This document shows, one piece after another, positions 38,717 through 48,200 of a DNA stretch of 48,387 bases. This stretch comes from a virus: the IMG/VR virus record IMGVR_UViG_3300027733_000075, positions 1-48,387 of that record; one strand, given 5' to 3'. The position numbers and the translations under genes are program-made. The notes beneath the pieces are model-generated. The model was not told the DNA's origin. It ran no database searches and worked only from the letters and a program-made list of their open reading frames with translations. Each line of letters begins with the position of its first letter. Position 1 is the first letter of the stretch.

Positions 38717-41694
38717 TGGCAAAATCTAAAAGTAAATATTTTTACCCGCCTAGACCTGGTAACGGTTCTGGTACCTTTTCCGACAACATTGTAGGGTTAC
38801 AAACTGTTGAGGGTGGAGGACTTACGCAAGGTAATTTTGAGTTTACTACAGGAGTAACTGAAAAAGTTAATAGGACTTTTAATGTTGGTGCTTTTTCAGA
38901 GCCAATGACTTTGGACATGATGGATGTTGAAAGTTTAGAAGAGAGTAGAAGAATACTTGCAACACAATTTAGAGTTTACCCTAATTATGATGTATCACAA
39001 GTTTTAAATTTCTCAATGTATGGTTCATTATCTGAAAGATTTAGAGTTTCTATTACAAGAATCATTAATTATTTCCCAGCGTCTTTAGACGTTCAATTTA
39101 GTAACGGTGATTATGTTACGGGTAATACTGCATACAACATTGTATATGATGTACAAAGTGATGAAACATATTTTAAAGTTAGTGTTGATAGGATTAATAA
39201 CCCTTTTGATATAGATTATTCTGTTAGTGCTTCGACTAATTTATCTATCAGAGAATTAGTTGTGTCCAATTATAGAAATATTAATGAGACATATTTGGAC
39301 TATTGTATTAGTATTAATGATAATATATACAAAGTTCTTGCCTTTACACCTTCAGATACATTATCTTCAGGTGAACTTACTTTTTATGTGTCAGGAGACC
39401 CTTTTGGTGCAACCGCAACAACATCTAATGAGGACTTTCAAATAAGACCAAATGATTATATTGTTGATAAAATTTTTCAAGAGTCATTTGATGAAGTTGA
39501 GAAATTTTTAGTTAACAGATTAGTTAGACCTGAATATACTGCGGTATTTCAAGTACCACAACAAAATGAATATGGCCAAATATACACCGAATATCAACAA
39601 GTAACTTGGCCAAAAGATGGTGTATGGAACTTAGATATCAAATCATTTTTATTTGACTATTACTTGGAACAAATTCAAGCGATTGCGATTAATCTTGATT
39701 CATTTAAAACAAATTTAATTTCAAGATTTTTAGTTACGGATTCATTAAAAGAATTTGATACTTTAGGTCAAAAAGTTGAAAAGATATTTCAAATATACGG
39801 TAGAAGTTTTGACCAAATAAAACAATTCATTGATGCGTTGGCTTACATGAATTCTGTGAACTATAATCCGTCAAACGACATACCATCTGAGTTGTTAGTT
39901 AATCTTGCACGAACTTTGGGTTGGTCATCAAACTTTTCGCCAATAACAAATGAAGATTTTTTATCTTCAGTTTTTGGTAATACATCAACTCCAACATATC
40001 CTGGATATGCAAGGGCTTTAACTCCAACTGAATTAAATTATGCTTACTATAGAAATTTAATTCTAAACGCGTCATATCTTTTTAAATCAAAAGGAACGAG
40101 AAGGTCGGTTGAATTCTTATTAAGATTAATAGGGGCACCTGATTCATTAATAGAATATAATGAACACATTTATTTGGCGGACCAAAAAATTAATCTTGAC
40201 CAATTTTACAATCAATGGACTCAAATTTCAGGAGGTACATATGCTCAAGAATCTCCAAGTTATTTAACGGGTCAGACTTATAAAATTAAAGGACAGTTAT
40301 TTACTGCATTTACTGCTACCTCAACATACCAAGATACTAATATTACATTAGAGGATTATCCTATGGATTTTGAAGGTTATCCTAAAGCTCCTGTTAACAC
40401 TGAAACGTATTTCTTTCAAATAGGGGCTGGTTGGTATGAAACAACACCATCACATAGAAGTCCCGACCAAGTACAACTTACAGGAAATGTTTATACAGGA
40501 CAAAATTTTGATATACAAACACAATTAACTCCTTTTACTTATGGTCAAACATATTTGAATAGATTTAGAGATTTCCCATATATGAATGAAGGGTTTAAAC
40601 TTCAAAAAGTTGTTGATAATAATAAATCTTGGTTAGCGGACGATGAAAAAATAAGAGTATCAACTCAAGGAGATTACAATGCTTATTATTATGTTGATAA
40701 TGAAAAGTTAGTGTTAAACGTTAAAAATGTTGATTTATTTTTAAATCCTGCTCAAGGACTTGTTTACGATGTTTGGGACCAATCAAGAAGATATGATTAT
40801 CCAATTCCTGAATCAGGATTAACTGTTGGTTATCCTGTACCAGGTGGAGTTGATTGGACTTATGTTGACCCACAACCAAAGAAAAAAACATTTTTTGAAT
40901 TTACACAAACTTTTTGGCAAAACATGATTAACACCAGAAATAGACAATATATTTCAGATGGTAAAACAGGTGGGTATCCAACACTACAATCTATTTTTTG
41001 GAAGTATATTGAGTCAGAACAAACTGTTGGATTACCAAATAACAAATACACATACCAAAAGTTAATTGATTATGTTAATGGTATTGGACCTTATTGGACT
41101 AAATTGATTGAACAAATGTTACCTGCAACTACAATATGGAATGGCGGAGTAAGATTAGAGAACTCAATTTTTAATAAACAAAAATTTGTTTATAGAAGAC
41201 AAAGAGGTTGTCAATTTATACCAGTTCCTGTTGACCCTTGTTATATTATATCAAACATTTTTGATTATACATGTAGTACGGAGTATGTTGATTTTTATAT
41301 TTATCCATGGTTAAATGGAGACATTCAAGTTAGTAATTTTAGTAGCATTTTAGCTAACAGAGTTAATAATATGTTAGCGGAAAGTGGACTAACCCTTAAC
41401 GACTGTTATCAAAATTCAGTACAGACAGAATGGTTTGTTGATTTAAGAATTGCGGGGGACATCCTTATCCAAGATACTTTTTATAACGGTTATGGGTTAA
41501 CAGATGTTCCATTAAATAACCAATGGAGAAATGCCTTAATTAATTATCTACCTACTTTGTATGATTATGGCTACACATATTACCTAAATGGTAATAAATT
41601 AACGATAACCAATTTAAATTGTTTACCTCAGAATATTGAAGAGACGGTTATTTTAAATGTGGGGATAAATATTAGTATTAACTGTACCAACTAA
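38716..41694 (+). CDS. Large baseplate wedge protein with a tail-protein-I-like core
   Basis: A 992-aa protein. Near residues 454-485 is YLFKSKGTRRSVEFLLRLIG followed by APDSLIEYNEHIY. This resembles the KGT-x-x-(A/S)-(I/V)-x-x-L-L-x-x-(I/L)-G core of P2 gpI-type and related wedge proteins of contractile tails, which link gpJ/gp6 to the fibres. Before it is a helical stretch (VEKIFQIYGRSFDQIKQFID, then LVNLARTLGWS) also typical of that family. The N- and C-terminal parts are aromatic and beta-rich; the C-terminus has several Cys residues (FDYTCSTEYVDFYIYPW). It would link wedge and fibre. Overlaps with both neighbours suggest fixed amounts of the products. Confidence 0.65.
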   Translation: MAKSKSKYFYPPRPGNGSGTFSDNIVGLQTVEGGGLTQGNFEFTTGVTEKVNRTFNVGAFSEPMTLDMMDVESLEESRRILATQFRVYPNYDVSQVLNFSMYGSLSERFRVSITRIINYFPASLDVQFSNGDYVTGNTAYNIVYDVQSDETYFKVSVDRINNPFDIDYSVSASTNLSIRELVVSNYRNINETYLDYCISINDNIYKVLAFTPSDTLSSGELTFYVSGDPFGATATTSNEDFQIRPNDYIVDKIFQESFDEVEKFLVNRLVRPEYTAVFQVPQQNEYGQIYTEYQQVTWPKDGVWNLDIKSFLFDYYLEQIQAIAINLDSFKTNLISRFLVTDSLKEFDTLGQKVEKIFQIYGRSFDQIKQFIDALAYMNSVNYNPSNDIPSELLVNLARTLGWSSNFSPITNEDFLSSVFGNTSTPTYPGYARALTPTELNYAYYRNLILNASYLFKSKGTRRSVEFLLRLIGAPDSLIEYNEHIYLADQKINLDQFYNQWTQISGGTYAQESPSYLTGQTYKIKGQLFTAFTATSTYQDTNITLEDYPMDFEGYPKAPVNTETYFFQIGAGWYETTPSHRSPDQVQLTGNVYTGQNFDIQTQLTPFTYGQTYLNRFRDFPYMNEGFKLQKVVDNNKSWLADDEKIRVSTQGDYNAYYYVDNEKLVLNVKNVDLFLNPAQGLVYDVWDQSRRYDYPIPESGLTVGYPVPGGVDWTYVDPQPKKKTFFEFTQTFWQNMINTRNRQYISDGKTGGYPTLQSIFWKYIESEQTVGLPNNKYTYQKLIDYVNGIGPYWTKLIEQMLPATTIWNGGVRLENSIFNKQKFVYRRQRGCQFIPVPVDPCYIISNIFDYTCSTEYVDFYIYPWLNGDIQVSNFSSILANRVNNMLAESGLTLNDCYQNSVQTEWFVDLRIAGDILIQDTFYNGYGLTDVPLNNQWRNALINYLPTLYDYGYTYYLNGNKLTITNLNCLPQNIEETVILNVGINISINCTN

Positions 41695-43835
41695 TGCAAG
41701 CTGCGTCACTTTTTTATAGAATATCGGTAACAGGAGATTGTTCAAATACAGACTCAGGTGCAATTAGTTTGTTTGTGTCAGGAGGTACGTCTCCATATAC
41801 AGTACAATGGTTATCACCTGTATTATCGCCAGATATTGTTACAGTTGACCCAGTAGTTAAAACAGGATTAAGCGCTACAACTTATTCAGTAAGGGTAAAT
41901 GATAGTACATTACCATTAAATAATGAATTTTACATTAACATACCCATTTCAAGTGGAGTGTGTGCAAATATTTTAGCAGTTCAAGGAACAACATGTTCTC
42001 TAAATAATGGTTCAGTTACAGGTAGTTCTAGTTCAGATTATTCTTCTACTGATTTTTATGTTTATCGTTTAGATGATTCATTTGTAATGTCGGCGACAAC
42101 AAATCAAGGTACAGTAGTTTTTGGTAGTCTTACTGCGGGAACTTATTATATGAAAGCCGTTGATTTAGGTGGATGTACAGGACAAAGCCAAAGTTTTATT
42201 GTTGAAGAATCAGATACTTTAAATTATGGGTTATATGCGGTGCCAAATTCGGGATGTAATGGTGTACCTGTAGGTAAAATTACCGTTACAGGATTAACAG
42301 GAACGCCACCATACACTTATTTGTGGAATACAAGTGCCACAGGGTCCACAGTAACTGGTTTAACAGCAGGCGCATATTCAGTTAATGTTACAGATAGTTA
42401 CGGTTGTACTAATACTCAAACCGCAACAATTGTGGATGTTGGACAAGTTGGTCTTGGGTCTTTTACTACGACACAACCAAGTTGTTTTTCTGCGGATGGA
42501 GTATTAACAATACAAATTACGGGAGGTACTGCACCATATTATTATTCTGCAAACACGGGAGACGTTGTAATTCAATATGGGACATCGTGGTCATTATCAG
42601 GATTATCGCCAGGTACATATACAATCCAAGTTACAGACGCAGCATTATGTACATTTGTTGCGGGAACAACACTAAGTACTCCAAATGGAATTACATCGGT
42701 TAATATTGGAACTAAAGGTTCTACATGTTCAAGTAATGGTGGTTCAATAACCGTTTCAGTCCTTGGAGGTTCGTCACCATACACTTATACTTTAATTTAT
42801 CCTGATGGGAATGTGTTGAATGTTAGTAATAATCAAACAACTCAATTATTTCCAAATTTATATTCAGGGACTTATGGGGTTGCGGTTCAAGACTCAACAA
42901 ATTGTTCTTACTTTGATGAGGTAACATTATACGCGACAGATACTTTTACAATATCAACAGATATTACAGGAACAACATGTAATATATCTAATGGTACTGT
43001 TTTAGTTACCAAATCACAAGGTGGTTCTGCTCCATTCAATTATTCTTTAGATGGATTAATAGACGTTTACAATACAAATTTATCGGCAATTACATTTAAT
43101 AATGTTTCTGCAGGTCAACATACAATAACTGTTTCGGATTCAACAGGATGTACTCAAACAAAACAAATATATGTCGATTCAAGTCCATCGTTAGATTACA
43201 CATTATATAGTACTTCATGTGGTACAGGTTCTGACGGAACACTAACTGCATTTATTTCATCAGGTACTCCGCCATACACTTACAATTGGTCAAGTAATGT
43301 TGCGGGTAATCCACAACAAATACAAGTCCAAGGATTATCAGGAGGAACTTATAGTTTAACTGTTATTGATGACAACGGATGTTCTTTAACTAGAACAACA
43401 AATATTAATTGTAGTGAATTATATGTTTCATACCAAACTTATGTTATGGGCTCTGAAACATTTAATATACAATCACAAACTAAATACGGTTTATTACAAA
43501 TGTTAAATGAGGGTTACGACGATTTAATTTCAGGTAATACAAATTGTAATTTAATTTCTGCAACATTTAGTGTTAAAGTTTCGGTTAATCCTTTAGGATT
43601 AACAACAAGTCAAACTTTCTTTACATCAACATCTTTAGTTACCGCTCCAAGTGATAACTTATACTATGATACGGTTGTTAGTTTATTGGAATCAATTCCT
43701 GGTATTGGTAATGTAACCATAGATGCCTTAAATAACCAAATAATTATTACAACAAGTGCGGGTAACGATTCATTAAATGGTCAAGAAATCATTGTTGAGT
43801 TAGTAATTGTTTATGACATAATTTGTTTATCATGA
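41694..43835 (+). CDS. SprB-repeat fibre/adhesin protein
   Basis: A 713-aa protein built of about seven repeats of roughly 75-85 residues, each ending in a glycine-rich strand pattern. Clear SprB-type repeats include GTPPYTYLWNTSATGS then GLTAGAYSVNVTDSYGCTN, and GTPPYTYNWSSNVAG then GLSGGTYSLTVIDDNGCS. Most repeats carry a Cys near the start and another in the GC motif near the end. SprB repeats are known from the gliding adhesin SprB of Flavobacterium and other Bacteroidota surface proteins. A different C-terminal domain (about 580-713: YGLLQMLNEGYDDLISGNTN) follows. There is no signal peptide or type IX sorting domain, so it is a virion component, not a secreted host-type protein. It probably forms a fibre or side adhesin. 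Its ATG overlaps the previous stop. Confidence 0.75.
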   Translation: MQAASLFYRISVTGDCSNTDSGAISLFVSGGTSPYTVQWLSPVLSPDIVTVDPVVKTGLSATTYSVRVNDSTLPLNNEFYINIPISSGVCANILAVQGTTCSLNNGSVTGSSSSDYSSTDFYVYRLDDSFVMSATTNQGTVVFGSLTAGTYYMKAVDLGGCTGQSQSFIVEESDTLNYGLYAVPNSGCNGVPVGKITVTGLTGTPPYTYLWNTSATGSTVTGLTAGAYSVNVTDSYGCTNTQTATIVDVGQVGLGSFTTTQPSCFSADGVLTIQITGGTAPYYYSANTGDVVIQYGTSWSLSGLSPGTYTIQVTDAALCTFVAGTTLSTPNGITSVNIGTKGSTCSSNGGSITVSVLGGSSPYTYTLIYPDGNVLNVSNNQTTQLFPNLYSGTYGVAVQDSTNCSYFDEVTLYATDTFTISTDITGTTCNISNGTVLVTKSQGGSAPFNYSLDGLIDVYNTNLSAITFNNVSAGQHTITVSDSTGCTQTKQIYVDSSPSLDYTLYSTSCGTGSDGTLTAFISSGTPPYTYNWSSNVAGNPQQIQVQGLSGGTYSLTVIDDNGCSLTRTTNINCSELYVSYQTYVMGSETFNIQSQTKYGLLQMLNEGYDDLISGNTNCNLISATFSVKVSVNPLGLTTSQTFFTSTSLVTAPSDNLYYDTVVSLLESIPGIGNVTIDALNNQIIITTSAGNDSLNGQEIIVELVIVYDIICLS

Positions 43836-44167
43836 TACAAGTAAGAATATCTAACATATCAGGGGGAACTTACCCAATTAATGTTTACATAGCAGATGTT
43901 TATGGAAATAATCAATCATTGCTTGGAACTATTAATTCAGGTCCAGTACCTCCCACAGTTGAATATAATTCAACAATACCTTCAATATTTGAAACCGCAC
44001 CTGAAATCATGATATTATTAACGGATGCTAATAATTGTAGTGTCTTTAAAATTTTAGATTGTACTTACGGATGTTCTTTCCAAATCACAATTCAATTAAC
44101 CTCTTGTGTGGTTAATATGAATATAGAAAACTCAACCTGTTCATTTTCAATTACAACGTCAGACTAA
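43832..44167 (+). CDS. Small Cys-containing fibre-region protein
   Basis: A 111-aa protein I do not recognise, starting at an ATG that overlaps the previous stop (ATGA). The N-terminal half is beta-rich (MIQVRISNISGGTYPINVYI); the C-terminal part has five Cys (NNCSVFKILDCTYGCSF, then LTSCVVNMNIENSTCSF). The sequence style resembles the repeats of the preceding protein, so it may be a capping domain or accessory of that fibre. The frame is open a few codons further upstream (TTG), but the coupled ATG is preferred. Confidence 0.58.
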   Translation: MIQVRISNISGGTYPINVYIADVYGNNQSLLGTINSGPVPPTVEYNSTIPSIFETAPEIMILLTDANNCSVFKILDCTYGCSFQITIQLTSCVVNMNIENSTCSFSITTSD

Positions 44168-44209
44168 GAATAATAGTTTTTTATTTTTTACTTAAATAAG
44201 ATAGTTGAA

Positions 44210-44219
44210 GTATTTATTT
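44210..44219 (+). promoter_or_regulatory. Candidate late promoter box before the Thr/Pro-hinged gene
   Basis: GTATTTATTT with the TATTTAT core starting 24 bases before the ATG at 44235, in a T-rich 67-base gap. Confidence 0.38.
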
Positions 44220-44234
44220 AATAAAAAACATCTG

Positions 44235-45248
44235 ATGTCAACATATTCTATATTAGTAACAAATAACGCCCCTGGATGTGGAACTGAAATTGAACAACAA
44301 TTAACAGTTACAGGTTGTACATCCTACATTGTTAGATTAGATTCTAACTCAAACGCAATAGGACCATTCAATGTTTATGTTGATAGTGTTATATATTATT
44401 CCGCTCAAACAAGAACAGAAATGATAAATGGTGTTGTTGTTAATTTACAATGTGCAACTCCAACACCAACTCCAAGTACAACACCGACCTCAACGCCAAA
44501 TAGTGTAACACCAACTCAAACTCCAACAAATACTGCGACACCAACCAATACACCAACACCAGGATTATCTCCAACGCAAACACCAAGTCATACACCAACA
44601 CCAACAGTTACTCCAAGTATAACTTCAAGTCCTGCGCCTGCTACGTTCAGTGCTTACTTATTCCCTGAACCACAAGACAGTACGTCATTAAATAATTTAG
44701 GTCAATTTATGTTTGATACTGGTGCTATTTCATTCTTTGGATGGGGTAACAGTGGTACTCCTGCAGGTGTAAACTATGCAACTGATTTGGCAATTTATGC
44801 TAGATATCCAGGATGGACAGGTAATTCAGGTAATTTTAAAACAAATGTTACTTCATTGGCTGGCGCAATTAGACAATCGTCAGGTGCTGGTGTAGATAGC
44901 TACGGATGCCCACAAAATCAATATACTTTTGGTAGTATACAAGTTACAACGGCTCAAGTTGAACCTACAATACAGTATACGTACACAGTTTGGGTACCAT
45001 TAACAGGTGTTGGAGGAACTCTTAATAATTTGACTCTTGACGTTGGCTTTGGTAGTCCTTGTTCAACATCAGTTATTAATGATGGTGTACCAGATGCAAC
45101 AAATGCTGGTATTAACGTAACGGTACCAAGTGGATGTGCAATTCCTTCAGGAACTTACAGAGTTTTATGGATGAACGAATTGTATTCTGAACCATCAGGA
45201 GTACCATTAACCACAACATTTTGGGTTAAAGGAGACACTAAATCATAA
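44235..45248 (+). CDS. Fibre protein with a Thr/Pro-rich hinge
   Basis: A 337-aa protein in three parts. The N-terminal domain (about 1-73: STYSILVTNNAPGCGTEIEQ) has several Cys and resembles the sequence before it. Residues about 74-137 are a Thr/Pro/Ser-rich linker built on TPTP and TQTP units, an extended and flexible hinge. The C-terminal domain (about 138-337) is beta-rich (FSAYLFPEPQDSTSLNNLGQ, then PSGTYRVLWMNELYSEPSG) and may be a receptor- or sugar-binding head. The ATG at 44235 is chosen over an upstream TTG. Such hinges are common in surface proteins and would let the head move freely. No enzyme motif is seen. Confidence 0.65.
   Translation: MSTYSILVTNNAPGCGTEIEQQLTVTGCTSYIVRLDSNSNAIGPFNVYVDSVIYYSAQTRTEMINGVVVNLQCATPTPTPSTTPTSTPNSVTPTQTPTNTATPTNTPTPGLSPTQTPSHTPTPTVTPSITSSPAPATFSAYLFPEPQDSTSLNNLGQFMFDTGAISFFGWGNSGTPAGVNYATDLAIYARYPGWTGNSGNFKTNVTSLAGAIRQSSGAGVDSYGCPQNQYTFGSIQVTTAQVEPTIQYTYTVWVPLTGVGGTLNNLTLDVGFGSPCSTSVINDGVPDATNAGINVTVPSGCAIPSGTYRVLWMNELYSEPSGVPLTTTFWVKGDTKS
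44453..44645 (+). repeat. Thr/Pro-rich hinge coding repeat
   Basis: Imperfect repeats of ACN CCN codons code for TPTP, TQTP and TNTP units inside the 337-aa fibre gene. The stretch is low in complexity and prone to length change. Confidence 0.7.
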
Positions 45249-45277
45249 TAACATAATTAAAAATAATATAATAACAT

Positions 45278-48200
45278 ATGTCATTTCCGTATAAAAACCC
45301 CTTATCGTCATCACAGCTTGCAGGGCCTAATAGTGTTGTAAGAACTAGTACGTTTGGTACTAATTTCTCTGTATTACAGACGGGTGGTTACATGGAGGTT
45401 TATAATTTGCATGACTTAGGATTAACACTAACTGCGGCAACTTATCCTTCAAACATCCAATTATCTGCTAACACAATACCTATTAACTTTACAAAAGGTA
45501 CTGGTACTTCATTTTCACCTGATTTTATTACATTAAATTCGGATAATATTTCTTCAGGTAGAAGAAGATTGGGTATGCTAGCTTACGTTCAAGAAACTGA
45601 TACGGTTTACCAATATTCAATTTTAAATTATGACGCATTATGGGGTAATGTTACTGGACTTACGGGTAGTTCTGCTATAACTGTTAGTGATTATGGTACG
45701 GTTGTTAACAGTCGTTCACAAGCAGGTAGAGATTTCATTGCCGCTTGGACAGGTTCAACAATTGAAGGTGTTAATGGTGTTAGTCATGTTGATGCGAGAT
45801 GGAAAATATTTTATGGTTCAGATGTTCAAATTACAGGTGGTACATATTATTCGGCCACAACAACTTTAGATTTATATAATAGTACGGGAGGAACAGTAAC
45901 TGTTCCAGGATTTGCCGCTGCGGTAGTTAGTGGAACTTATGATAGTGGAACTAACGAGTTAACATTATACATGAGTGATGATGATAATATCGTTATTACT
46001 GGAATCACATCAGGAGGAGGAAGTCCTCTTAGTGTTGGAGACGGCGCAACAACCGTTACTAATGTAACTGGAATCACATTTAATGGTGGTACGGTTGTAG
46101 ATGATGGTTCAGGTGCGATTACTGTAACTGTAAATGGAAGTGGTACTTCAGGTAGTGATGGAACAAGTGGTTCAAGCGGAACTTCAGGAACAAGTGGTAT
46201 TGATGGTTCAAGTGGTACTTCAGGAACAAGTGGTATTGATGGTTCAAGCGGTACTTCAGGTACAGATGGTTCATCAGGGATTAGTGGAACAGATGGTACT
46301 TCAGGAACGAATGGTTCAAGTGGTACTTCAGGAACGGATGGCTCAAGCGGTACTTCAGGTACTGACGGAACAAGTGGAATAGATGGTACTTCAGGAACAA
46401 GTGGAATAGATGGTTCTTCAGGAACTAGTGGTACAGACGGAACTAGTGGAACATCAGGTACTGATGGTAGTTCAGGAACAAGTGGTACAGACGGAACTAG
46501 CGGAACGGATGGTTCTTCAGGAACTAGCGGAACAGATGGTTCTTCAGGAACTAGCGGAACGGATGGTTCGTCAGGAACAAGTGGTACAGACGGAACTAGC
46601 GGAACGGATGGTTCTTCAGGAACAAGTGGTACAGACGGAACTAGTGGAACATCAGGTACTGATGGTAGTTCAGGAACAAGTGGTACAGACGGAACTAGTG
46701 GAACATCAGGTACAGACGGAACTAGTGGAACATCAGGTACTGATGGTAGTTCAGGAACAAGTGGTACAGACGGAACTAGCGGAACGGATGGTTCTTCAGG
46801 AACTAGCGGAACGGATGGTTCGTCAGGAACAAGTGGTACAGACGGAACTAGCGGAACGGATGGTTCTTCAGGAACTAGCGGAACAGATGGTTCTTCAGGT
46901 AGTGATGGAACAAGTGGTTCTTCAGGAACATCAGGTAGCGATGGAACAAGTGGAACTTCAGGTTCAGATGGAACTAGTGGTTCAGATGGAACAAGTGGTA
47001 CTTCAGGTAGTGATGGAACAAGCGGTTCTTCAGGAACTAGTGGTACATCAGGAACTAGCGGCTCAGATGGTACAAGCGGTACTTCAGGTAGCGATGGTAC
47101 AAGCGGTACTTCAGGTAGCGATGGTACAAGCGGTACTTCAGGTACTGACGGAACAAGTGGAACTTCAGGTTCAGATGGAACTAGTGGTTCAAGCGGTACT
47201 TCAGGTAGCGATGGAACTAGTGGTTCTTCAGGAACTTCAGGTTCAGATGGAACTAGCGGTTCATCAGGTACAAGTGGTACTTCAGGTTCAGATGGAACTA
47301 GCGGTTCAGATGGAACTTCAGGAACAAGTGGTACAGATGGTTCTTCAGGTACTAGCGGTTCAGACGGAACTAGCGGTACTTCAGGTTCAGATGGAACTAG
47401 CGGTTCAGACGGAACAAGTGGTACTTCAGGTTCAGACGGAACTAGTGGTTCTTCAGGTACTAGCGGTTCAGACGGAACTAGTGGTACTTCAGGTTCAGAC
47501 GGAACTAGTGGTTCTTCAGGAACTTCAGGTAGCGATGGAACTAGCGGTTCAGATGGAACAAGTGGTACTAGCGGAACTTCAGGTAGCGATGGAACTTCAG
47601 GTTCAGATGGAACTAGCGGTTCAGACGGAACTAGCGGAACTTCAGGTAGTGATGGAACATCAGGAACTAGCGGTACAGATGGTAGTTCAGGAACTAGTGG
47701 AACTTCAGGTAGCGATGGAACATCAGGTACTAGTGGTTCAGATGGAACTAGCGGTACTTCAGGTTCAGACGGTACAAGTGGTACTTCAGGTTCAGATGGA
47801 ACTTCAGGAACTAGCGGTTCAGACGGAACTTCAGGTTCGGATGGAACATCAGGTACATCGGCCTTAATTTGTACACCATTCTTAGCAGGTGATTATTATT
47901 TTCAAGCGGTAGCACAGCCTTACAATGGACCTTCGTATCCAAATATGTCATGGGGTCCTGGACAAACATTAAGTGTTTATGCTCCTGATGACATTATAGA
48001 ATATATGTTAATTAGTGGTTATACCGCTTCAACAGGAGCTTTGGTTGCGGTTATTACATATTCTCAAAATCCTGGTTATAAAACACAGGCAGGAGTTACT
48101 CTTTGTCTTGTAGGTACACAAGGTTCAAATGGTACGTCAGGTTCAAGTGGTACGTCAGGTTCAAGTGGTACGTCAGGTTCAAGTGGTACGGATGGTTCGT

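Noticed and set aside
44205-44234. TTG start for the Thr/Pro-hinged fibre protein
   Set aside because: The ATG at 44235 has a normal A-rich leader, and the extra residues fall on the candidate promoter box.
46142-47860. Possible CRISPR array or DNA satellite
   Set aside because: There are no unique spacers of fixed length; the repeat keeps a perfect 3-codon phase and codes for Gly-X-Y.
46410-47867. A 485-codon open frame in the +1 phase of the Gly-X-Y array (reads as Val/Gln/Glu-rich repeats), with a shorter one at 46134-46382
   Set aside because: It is a by-product of the 9-base repeat, which contains no stop in that phase. It starts and ends with the array and has no leader of its own.
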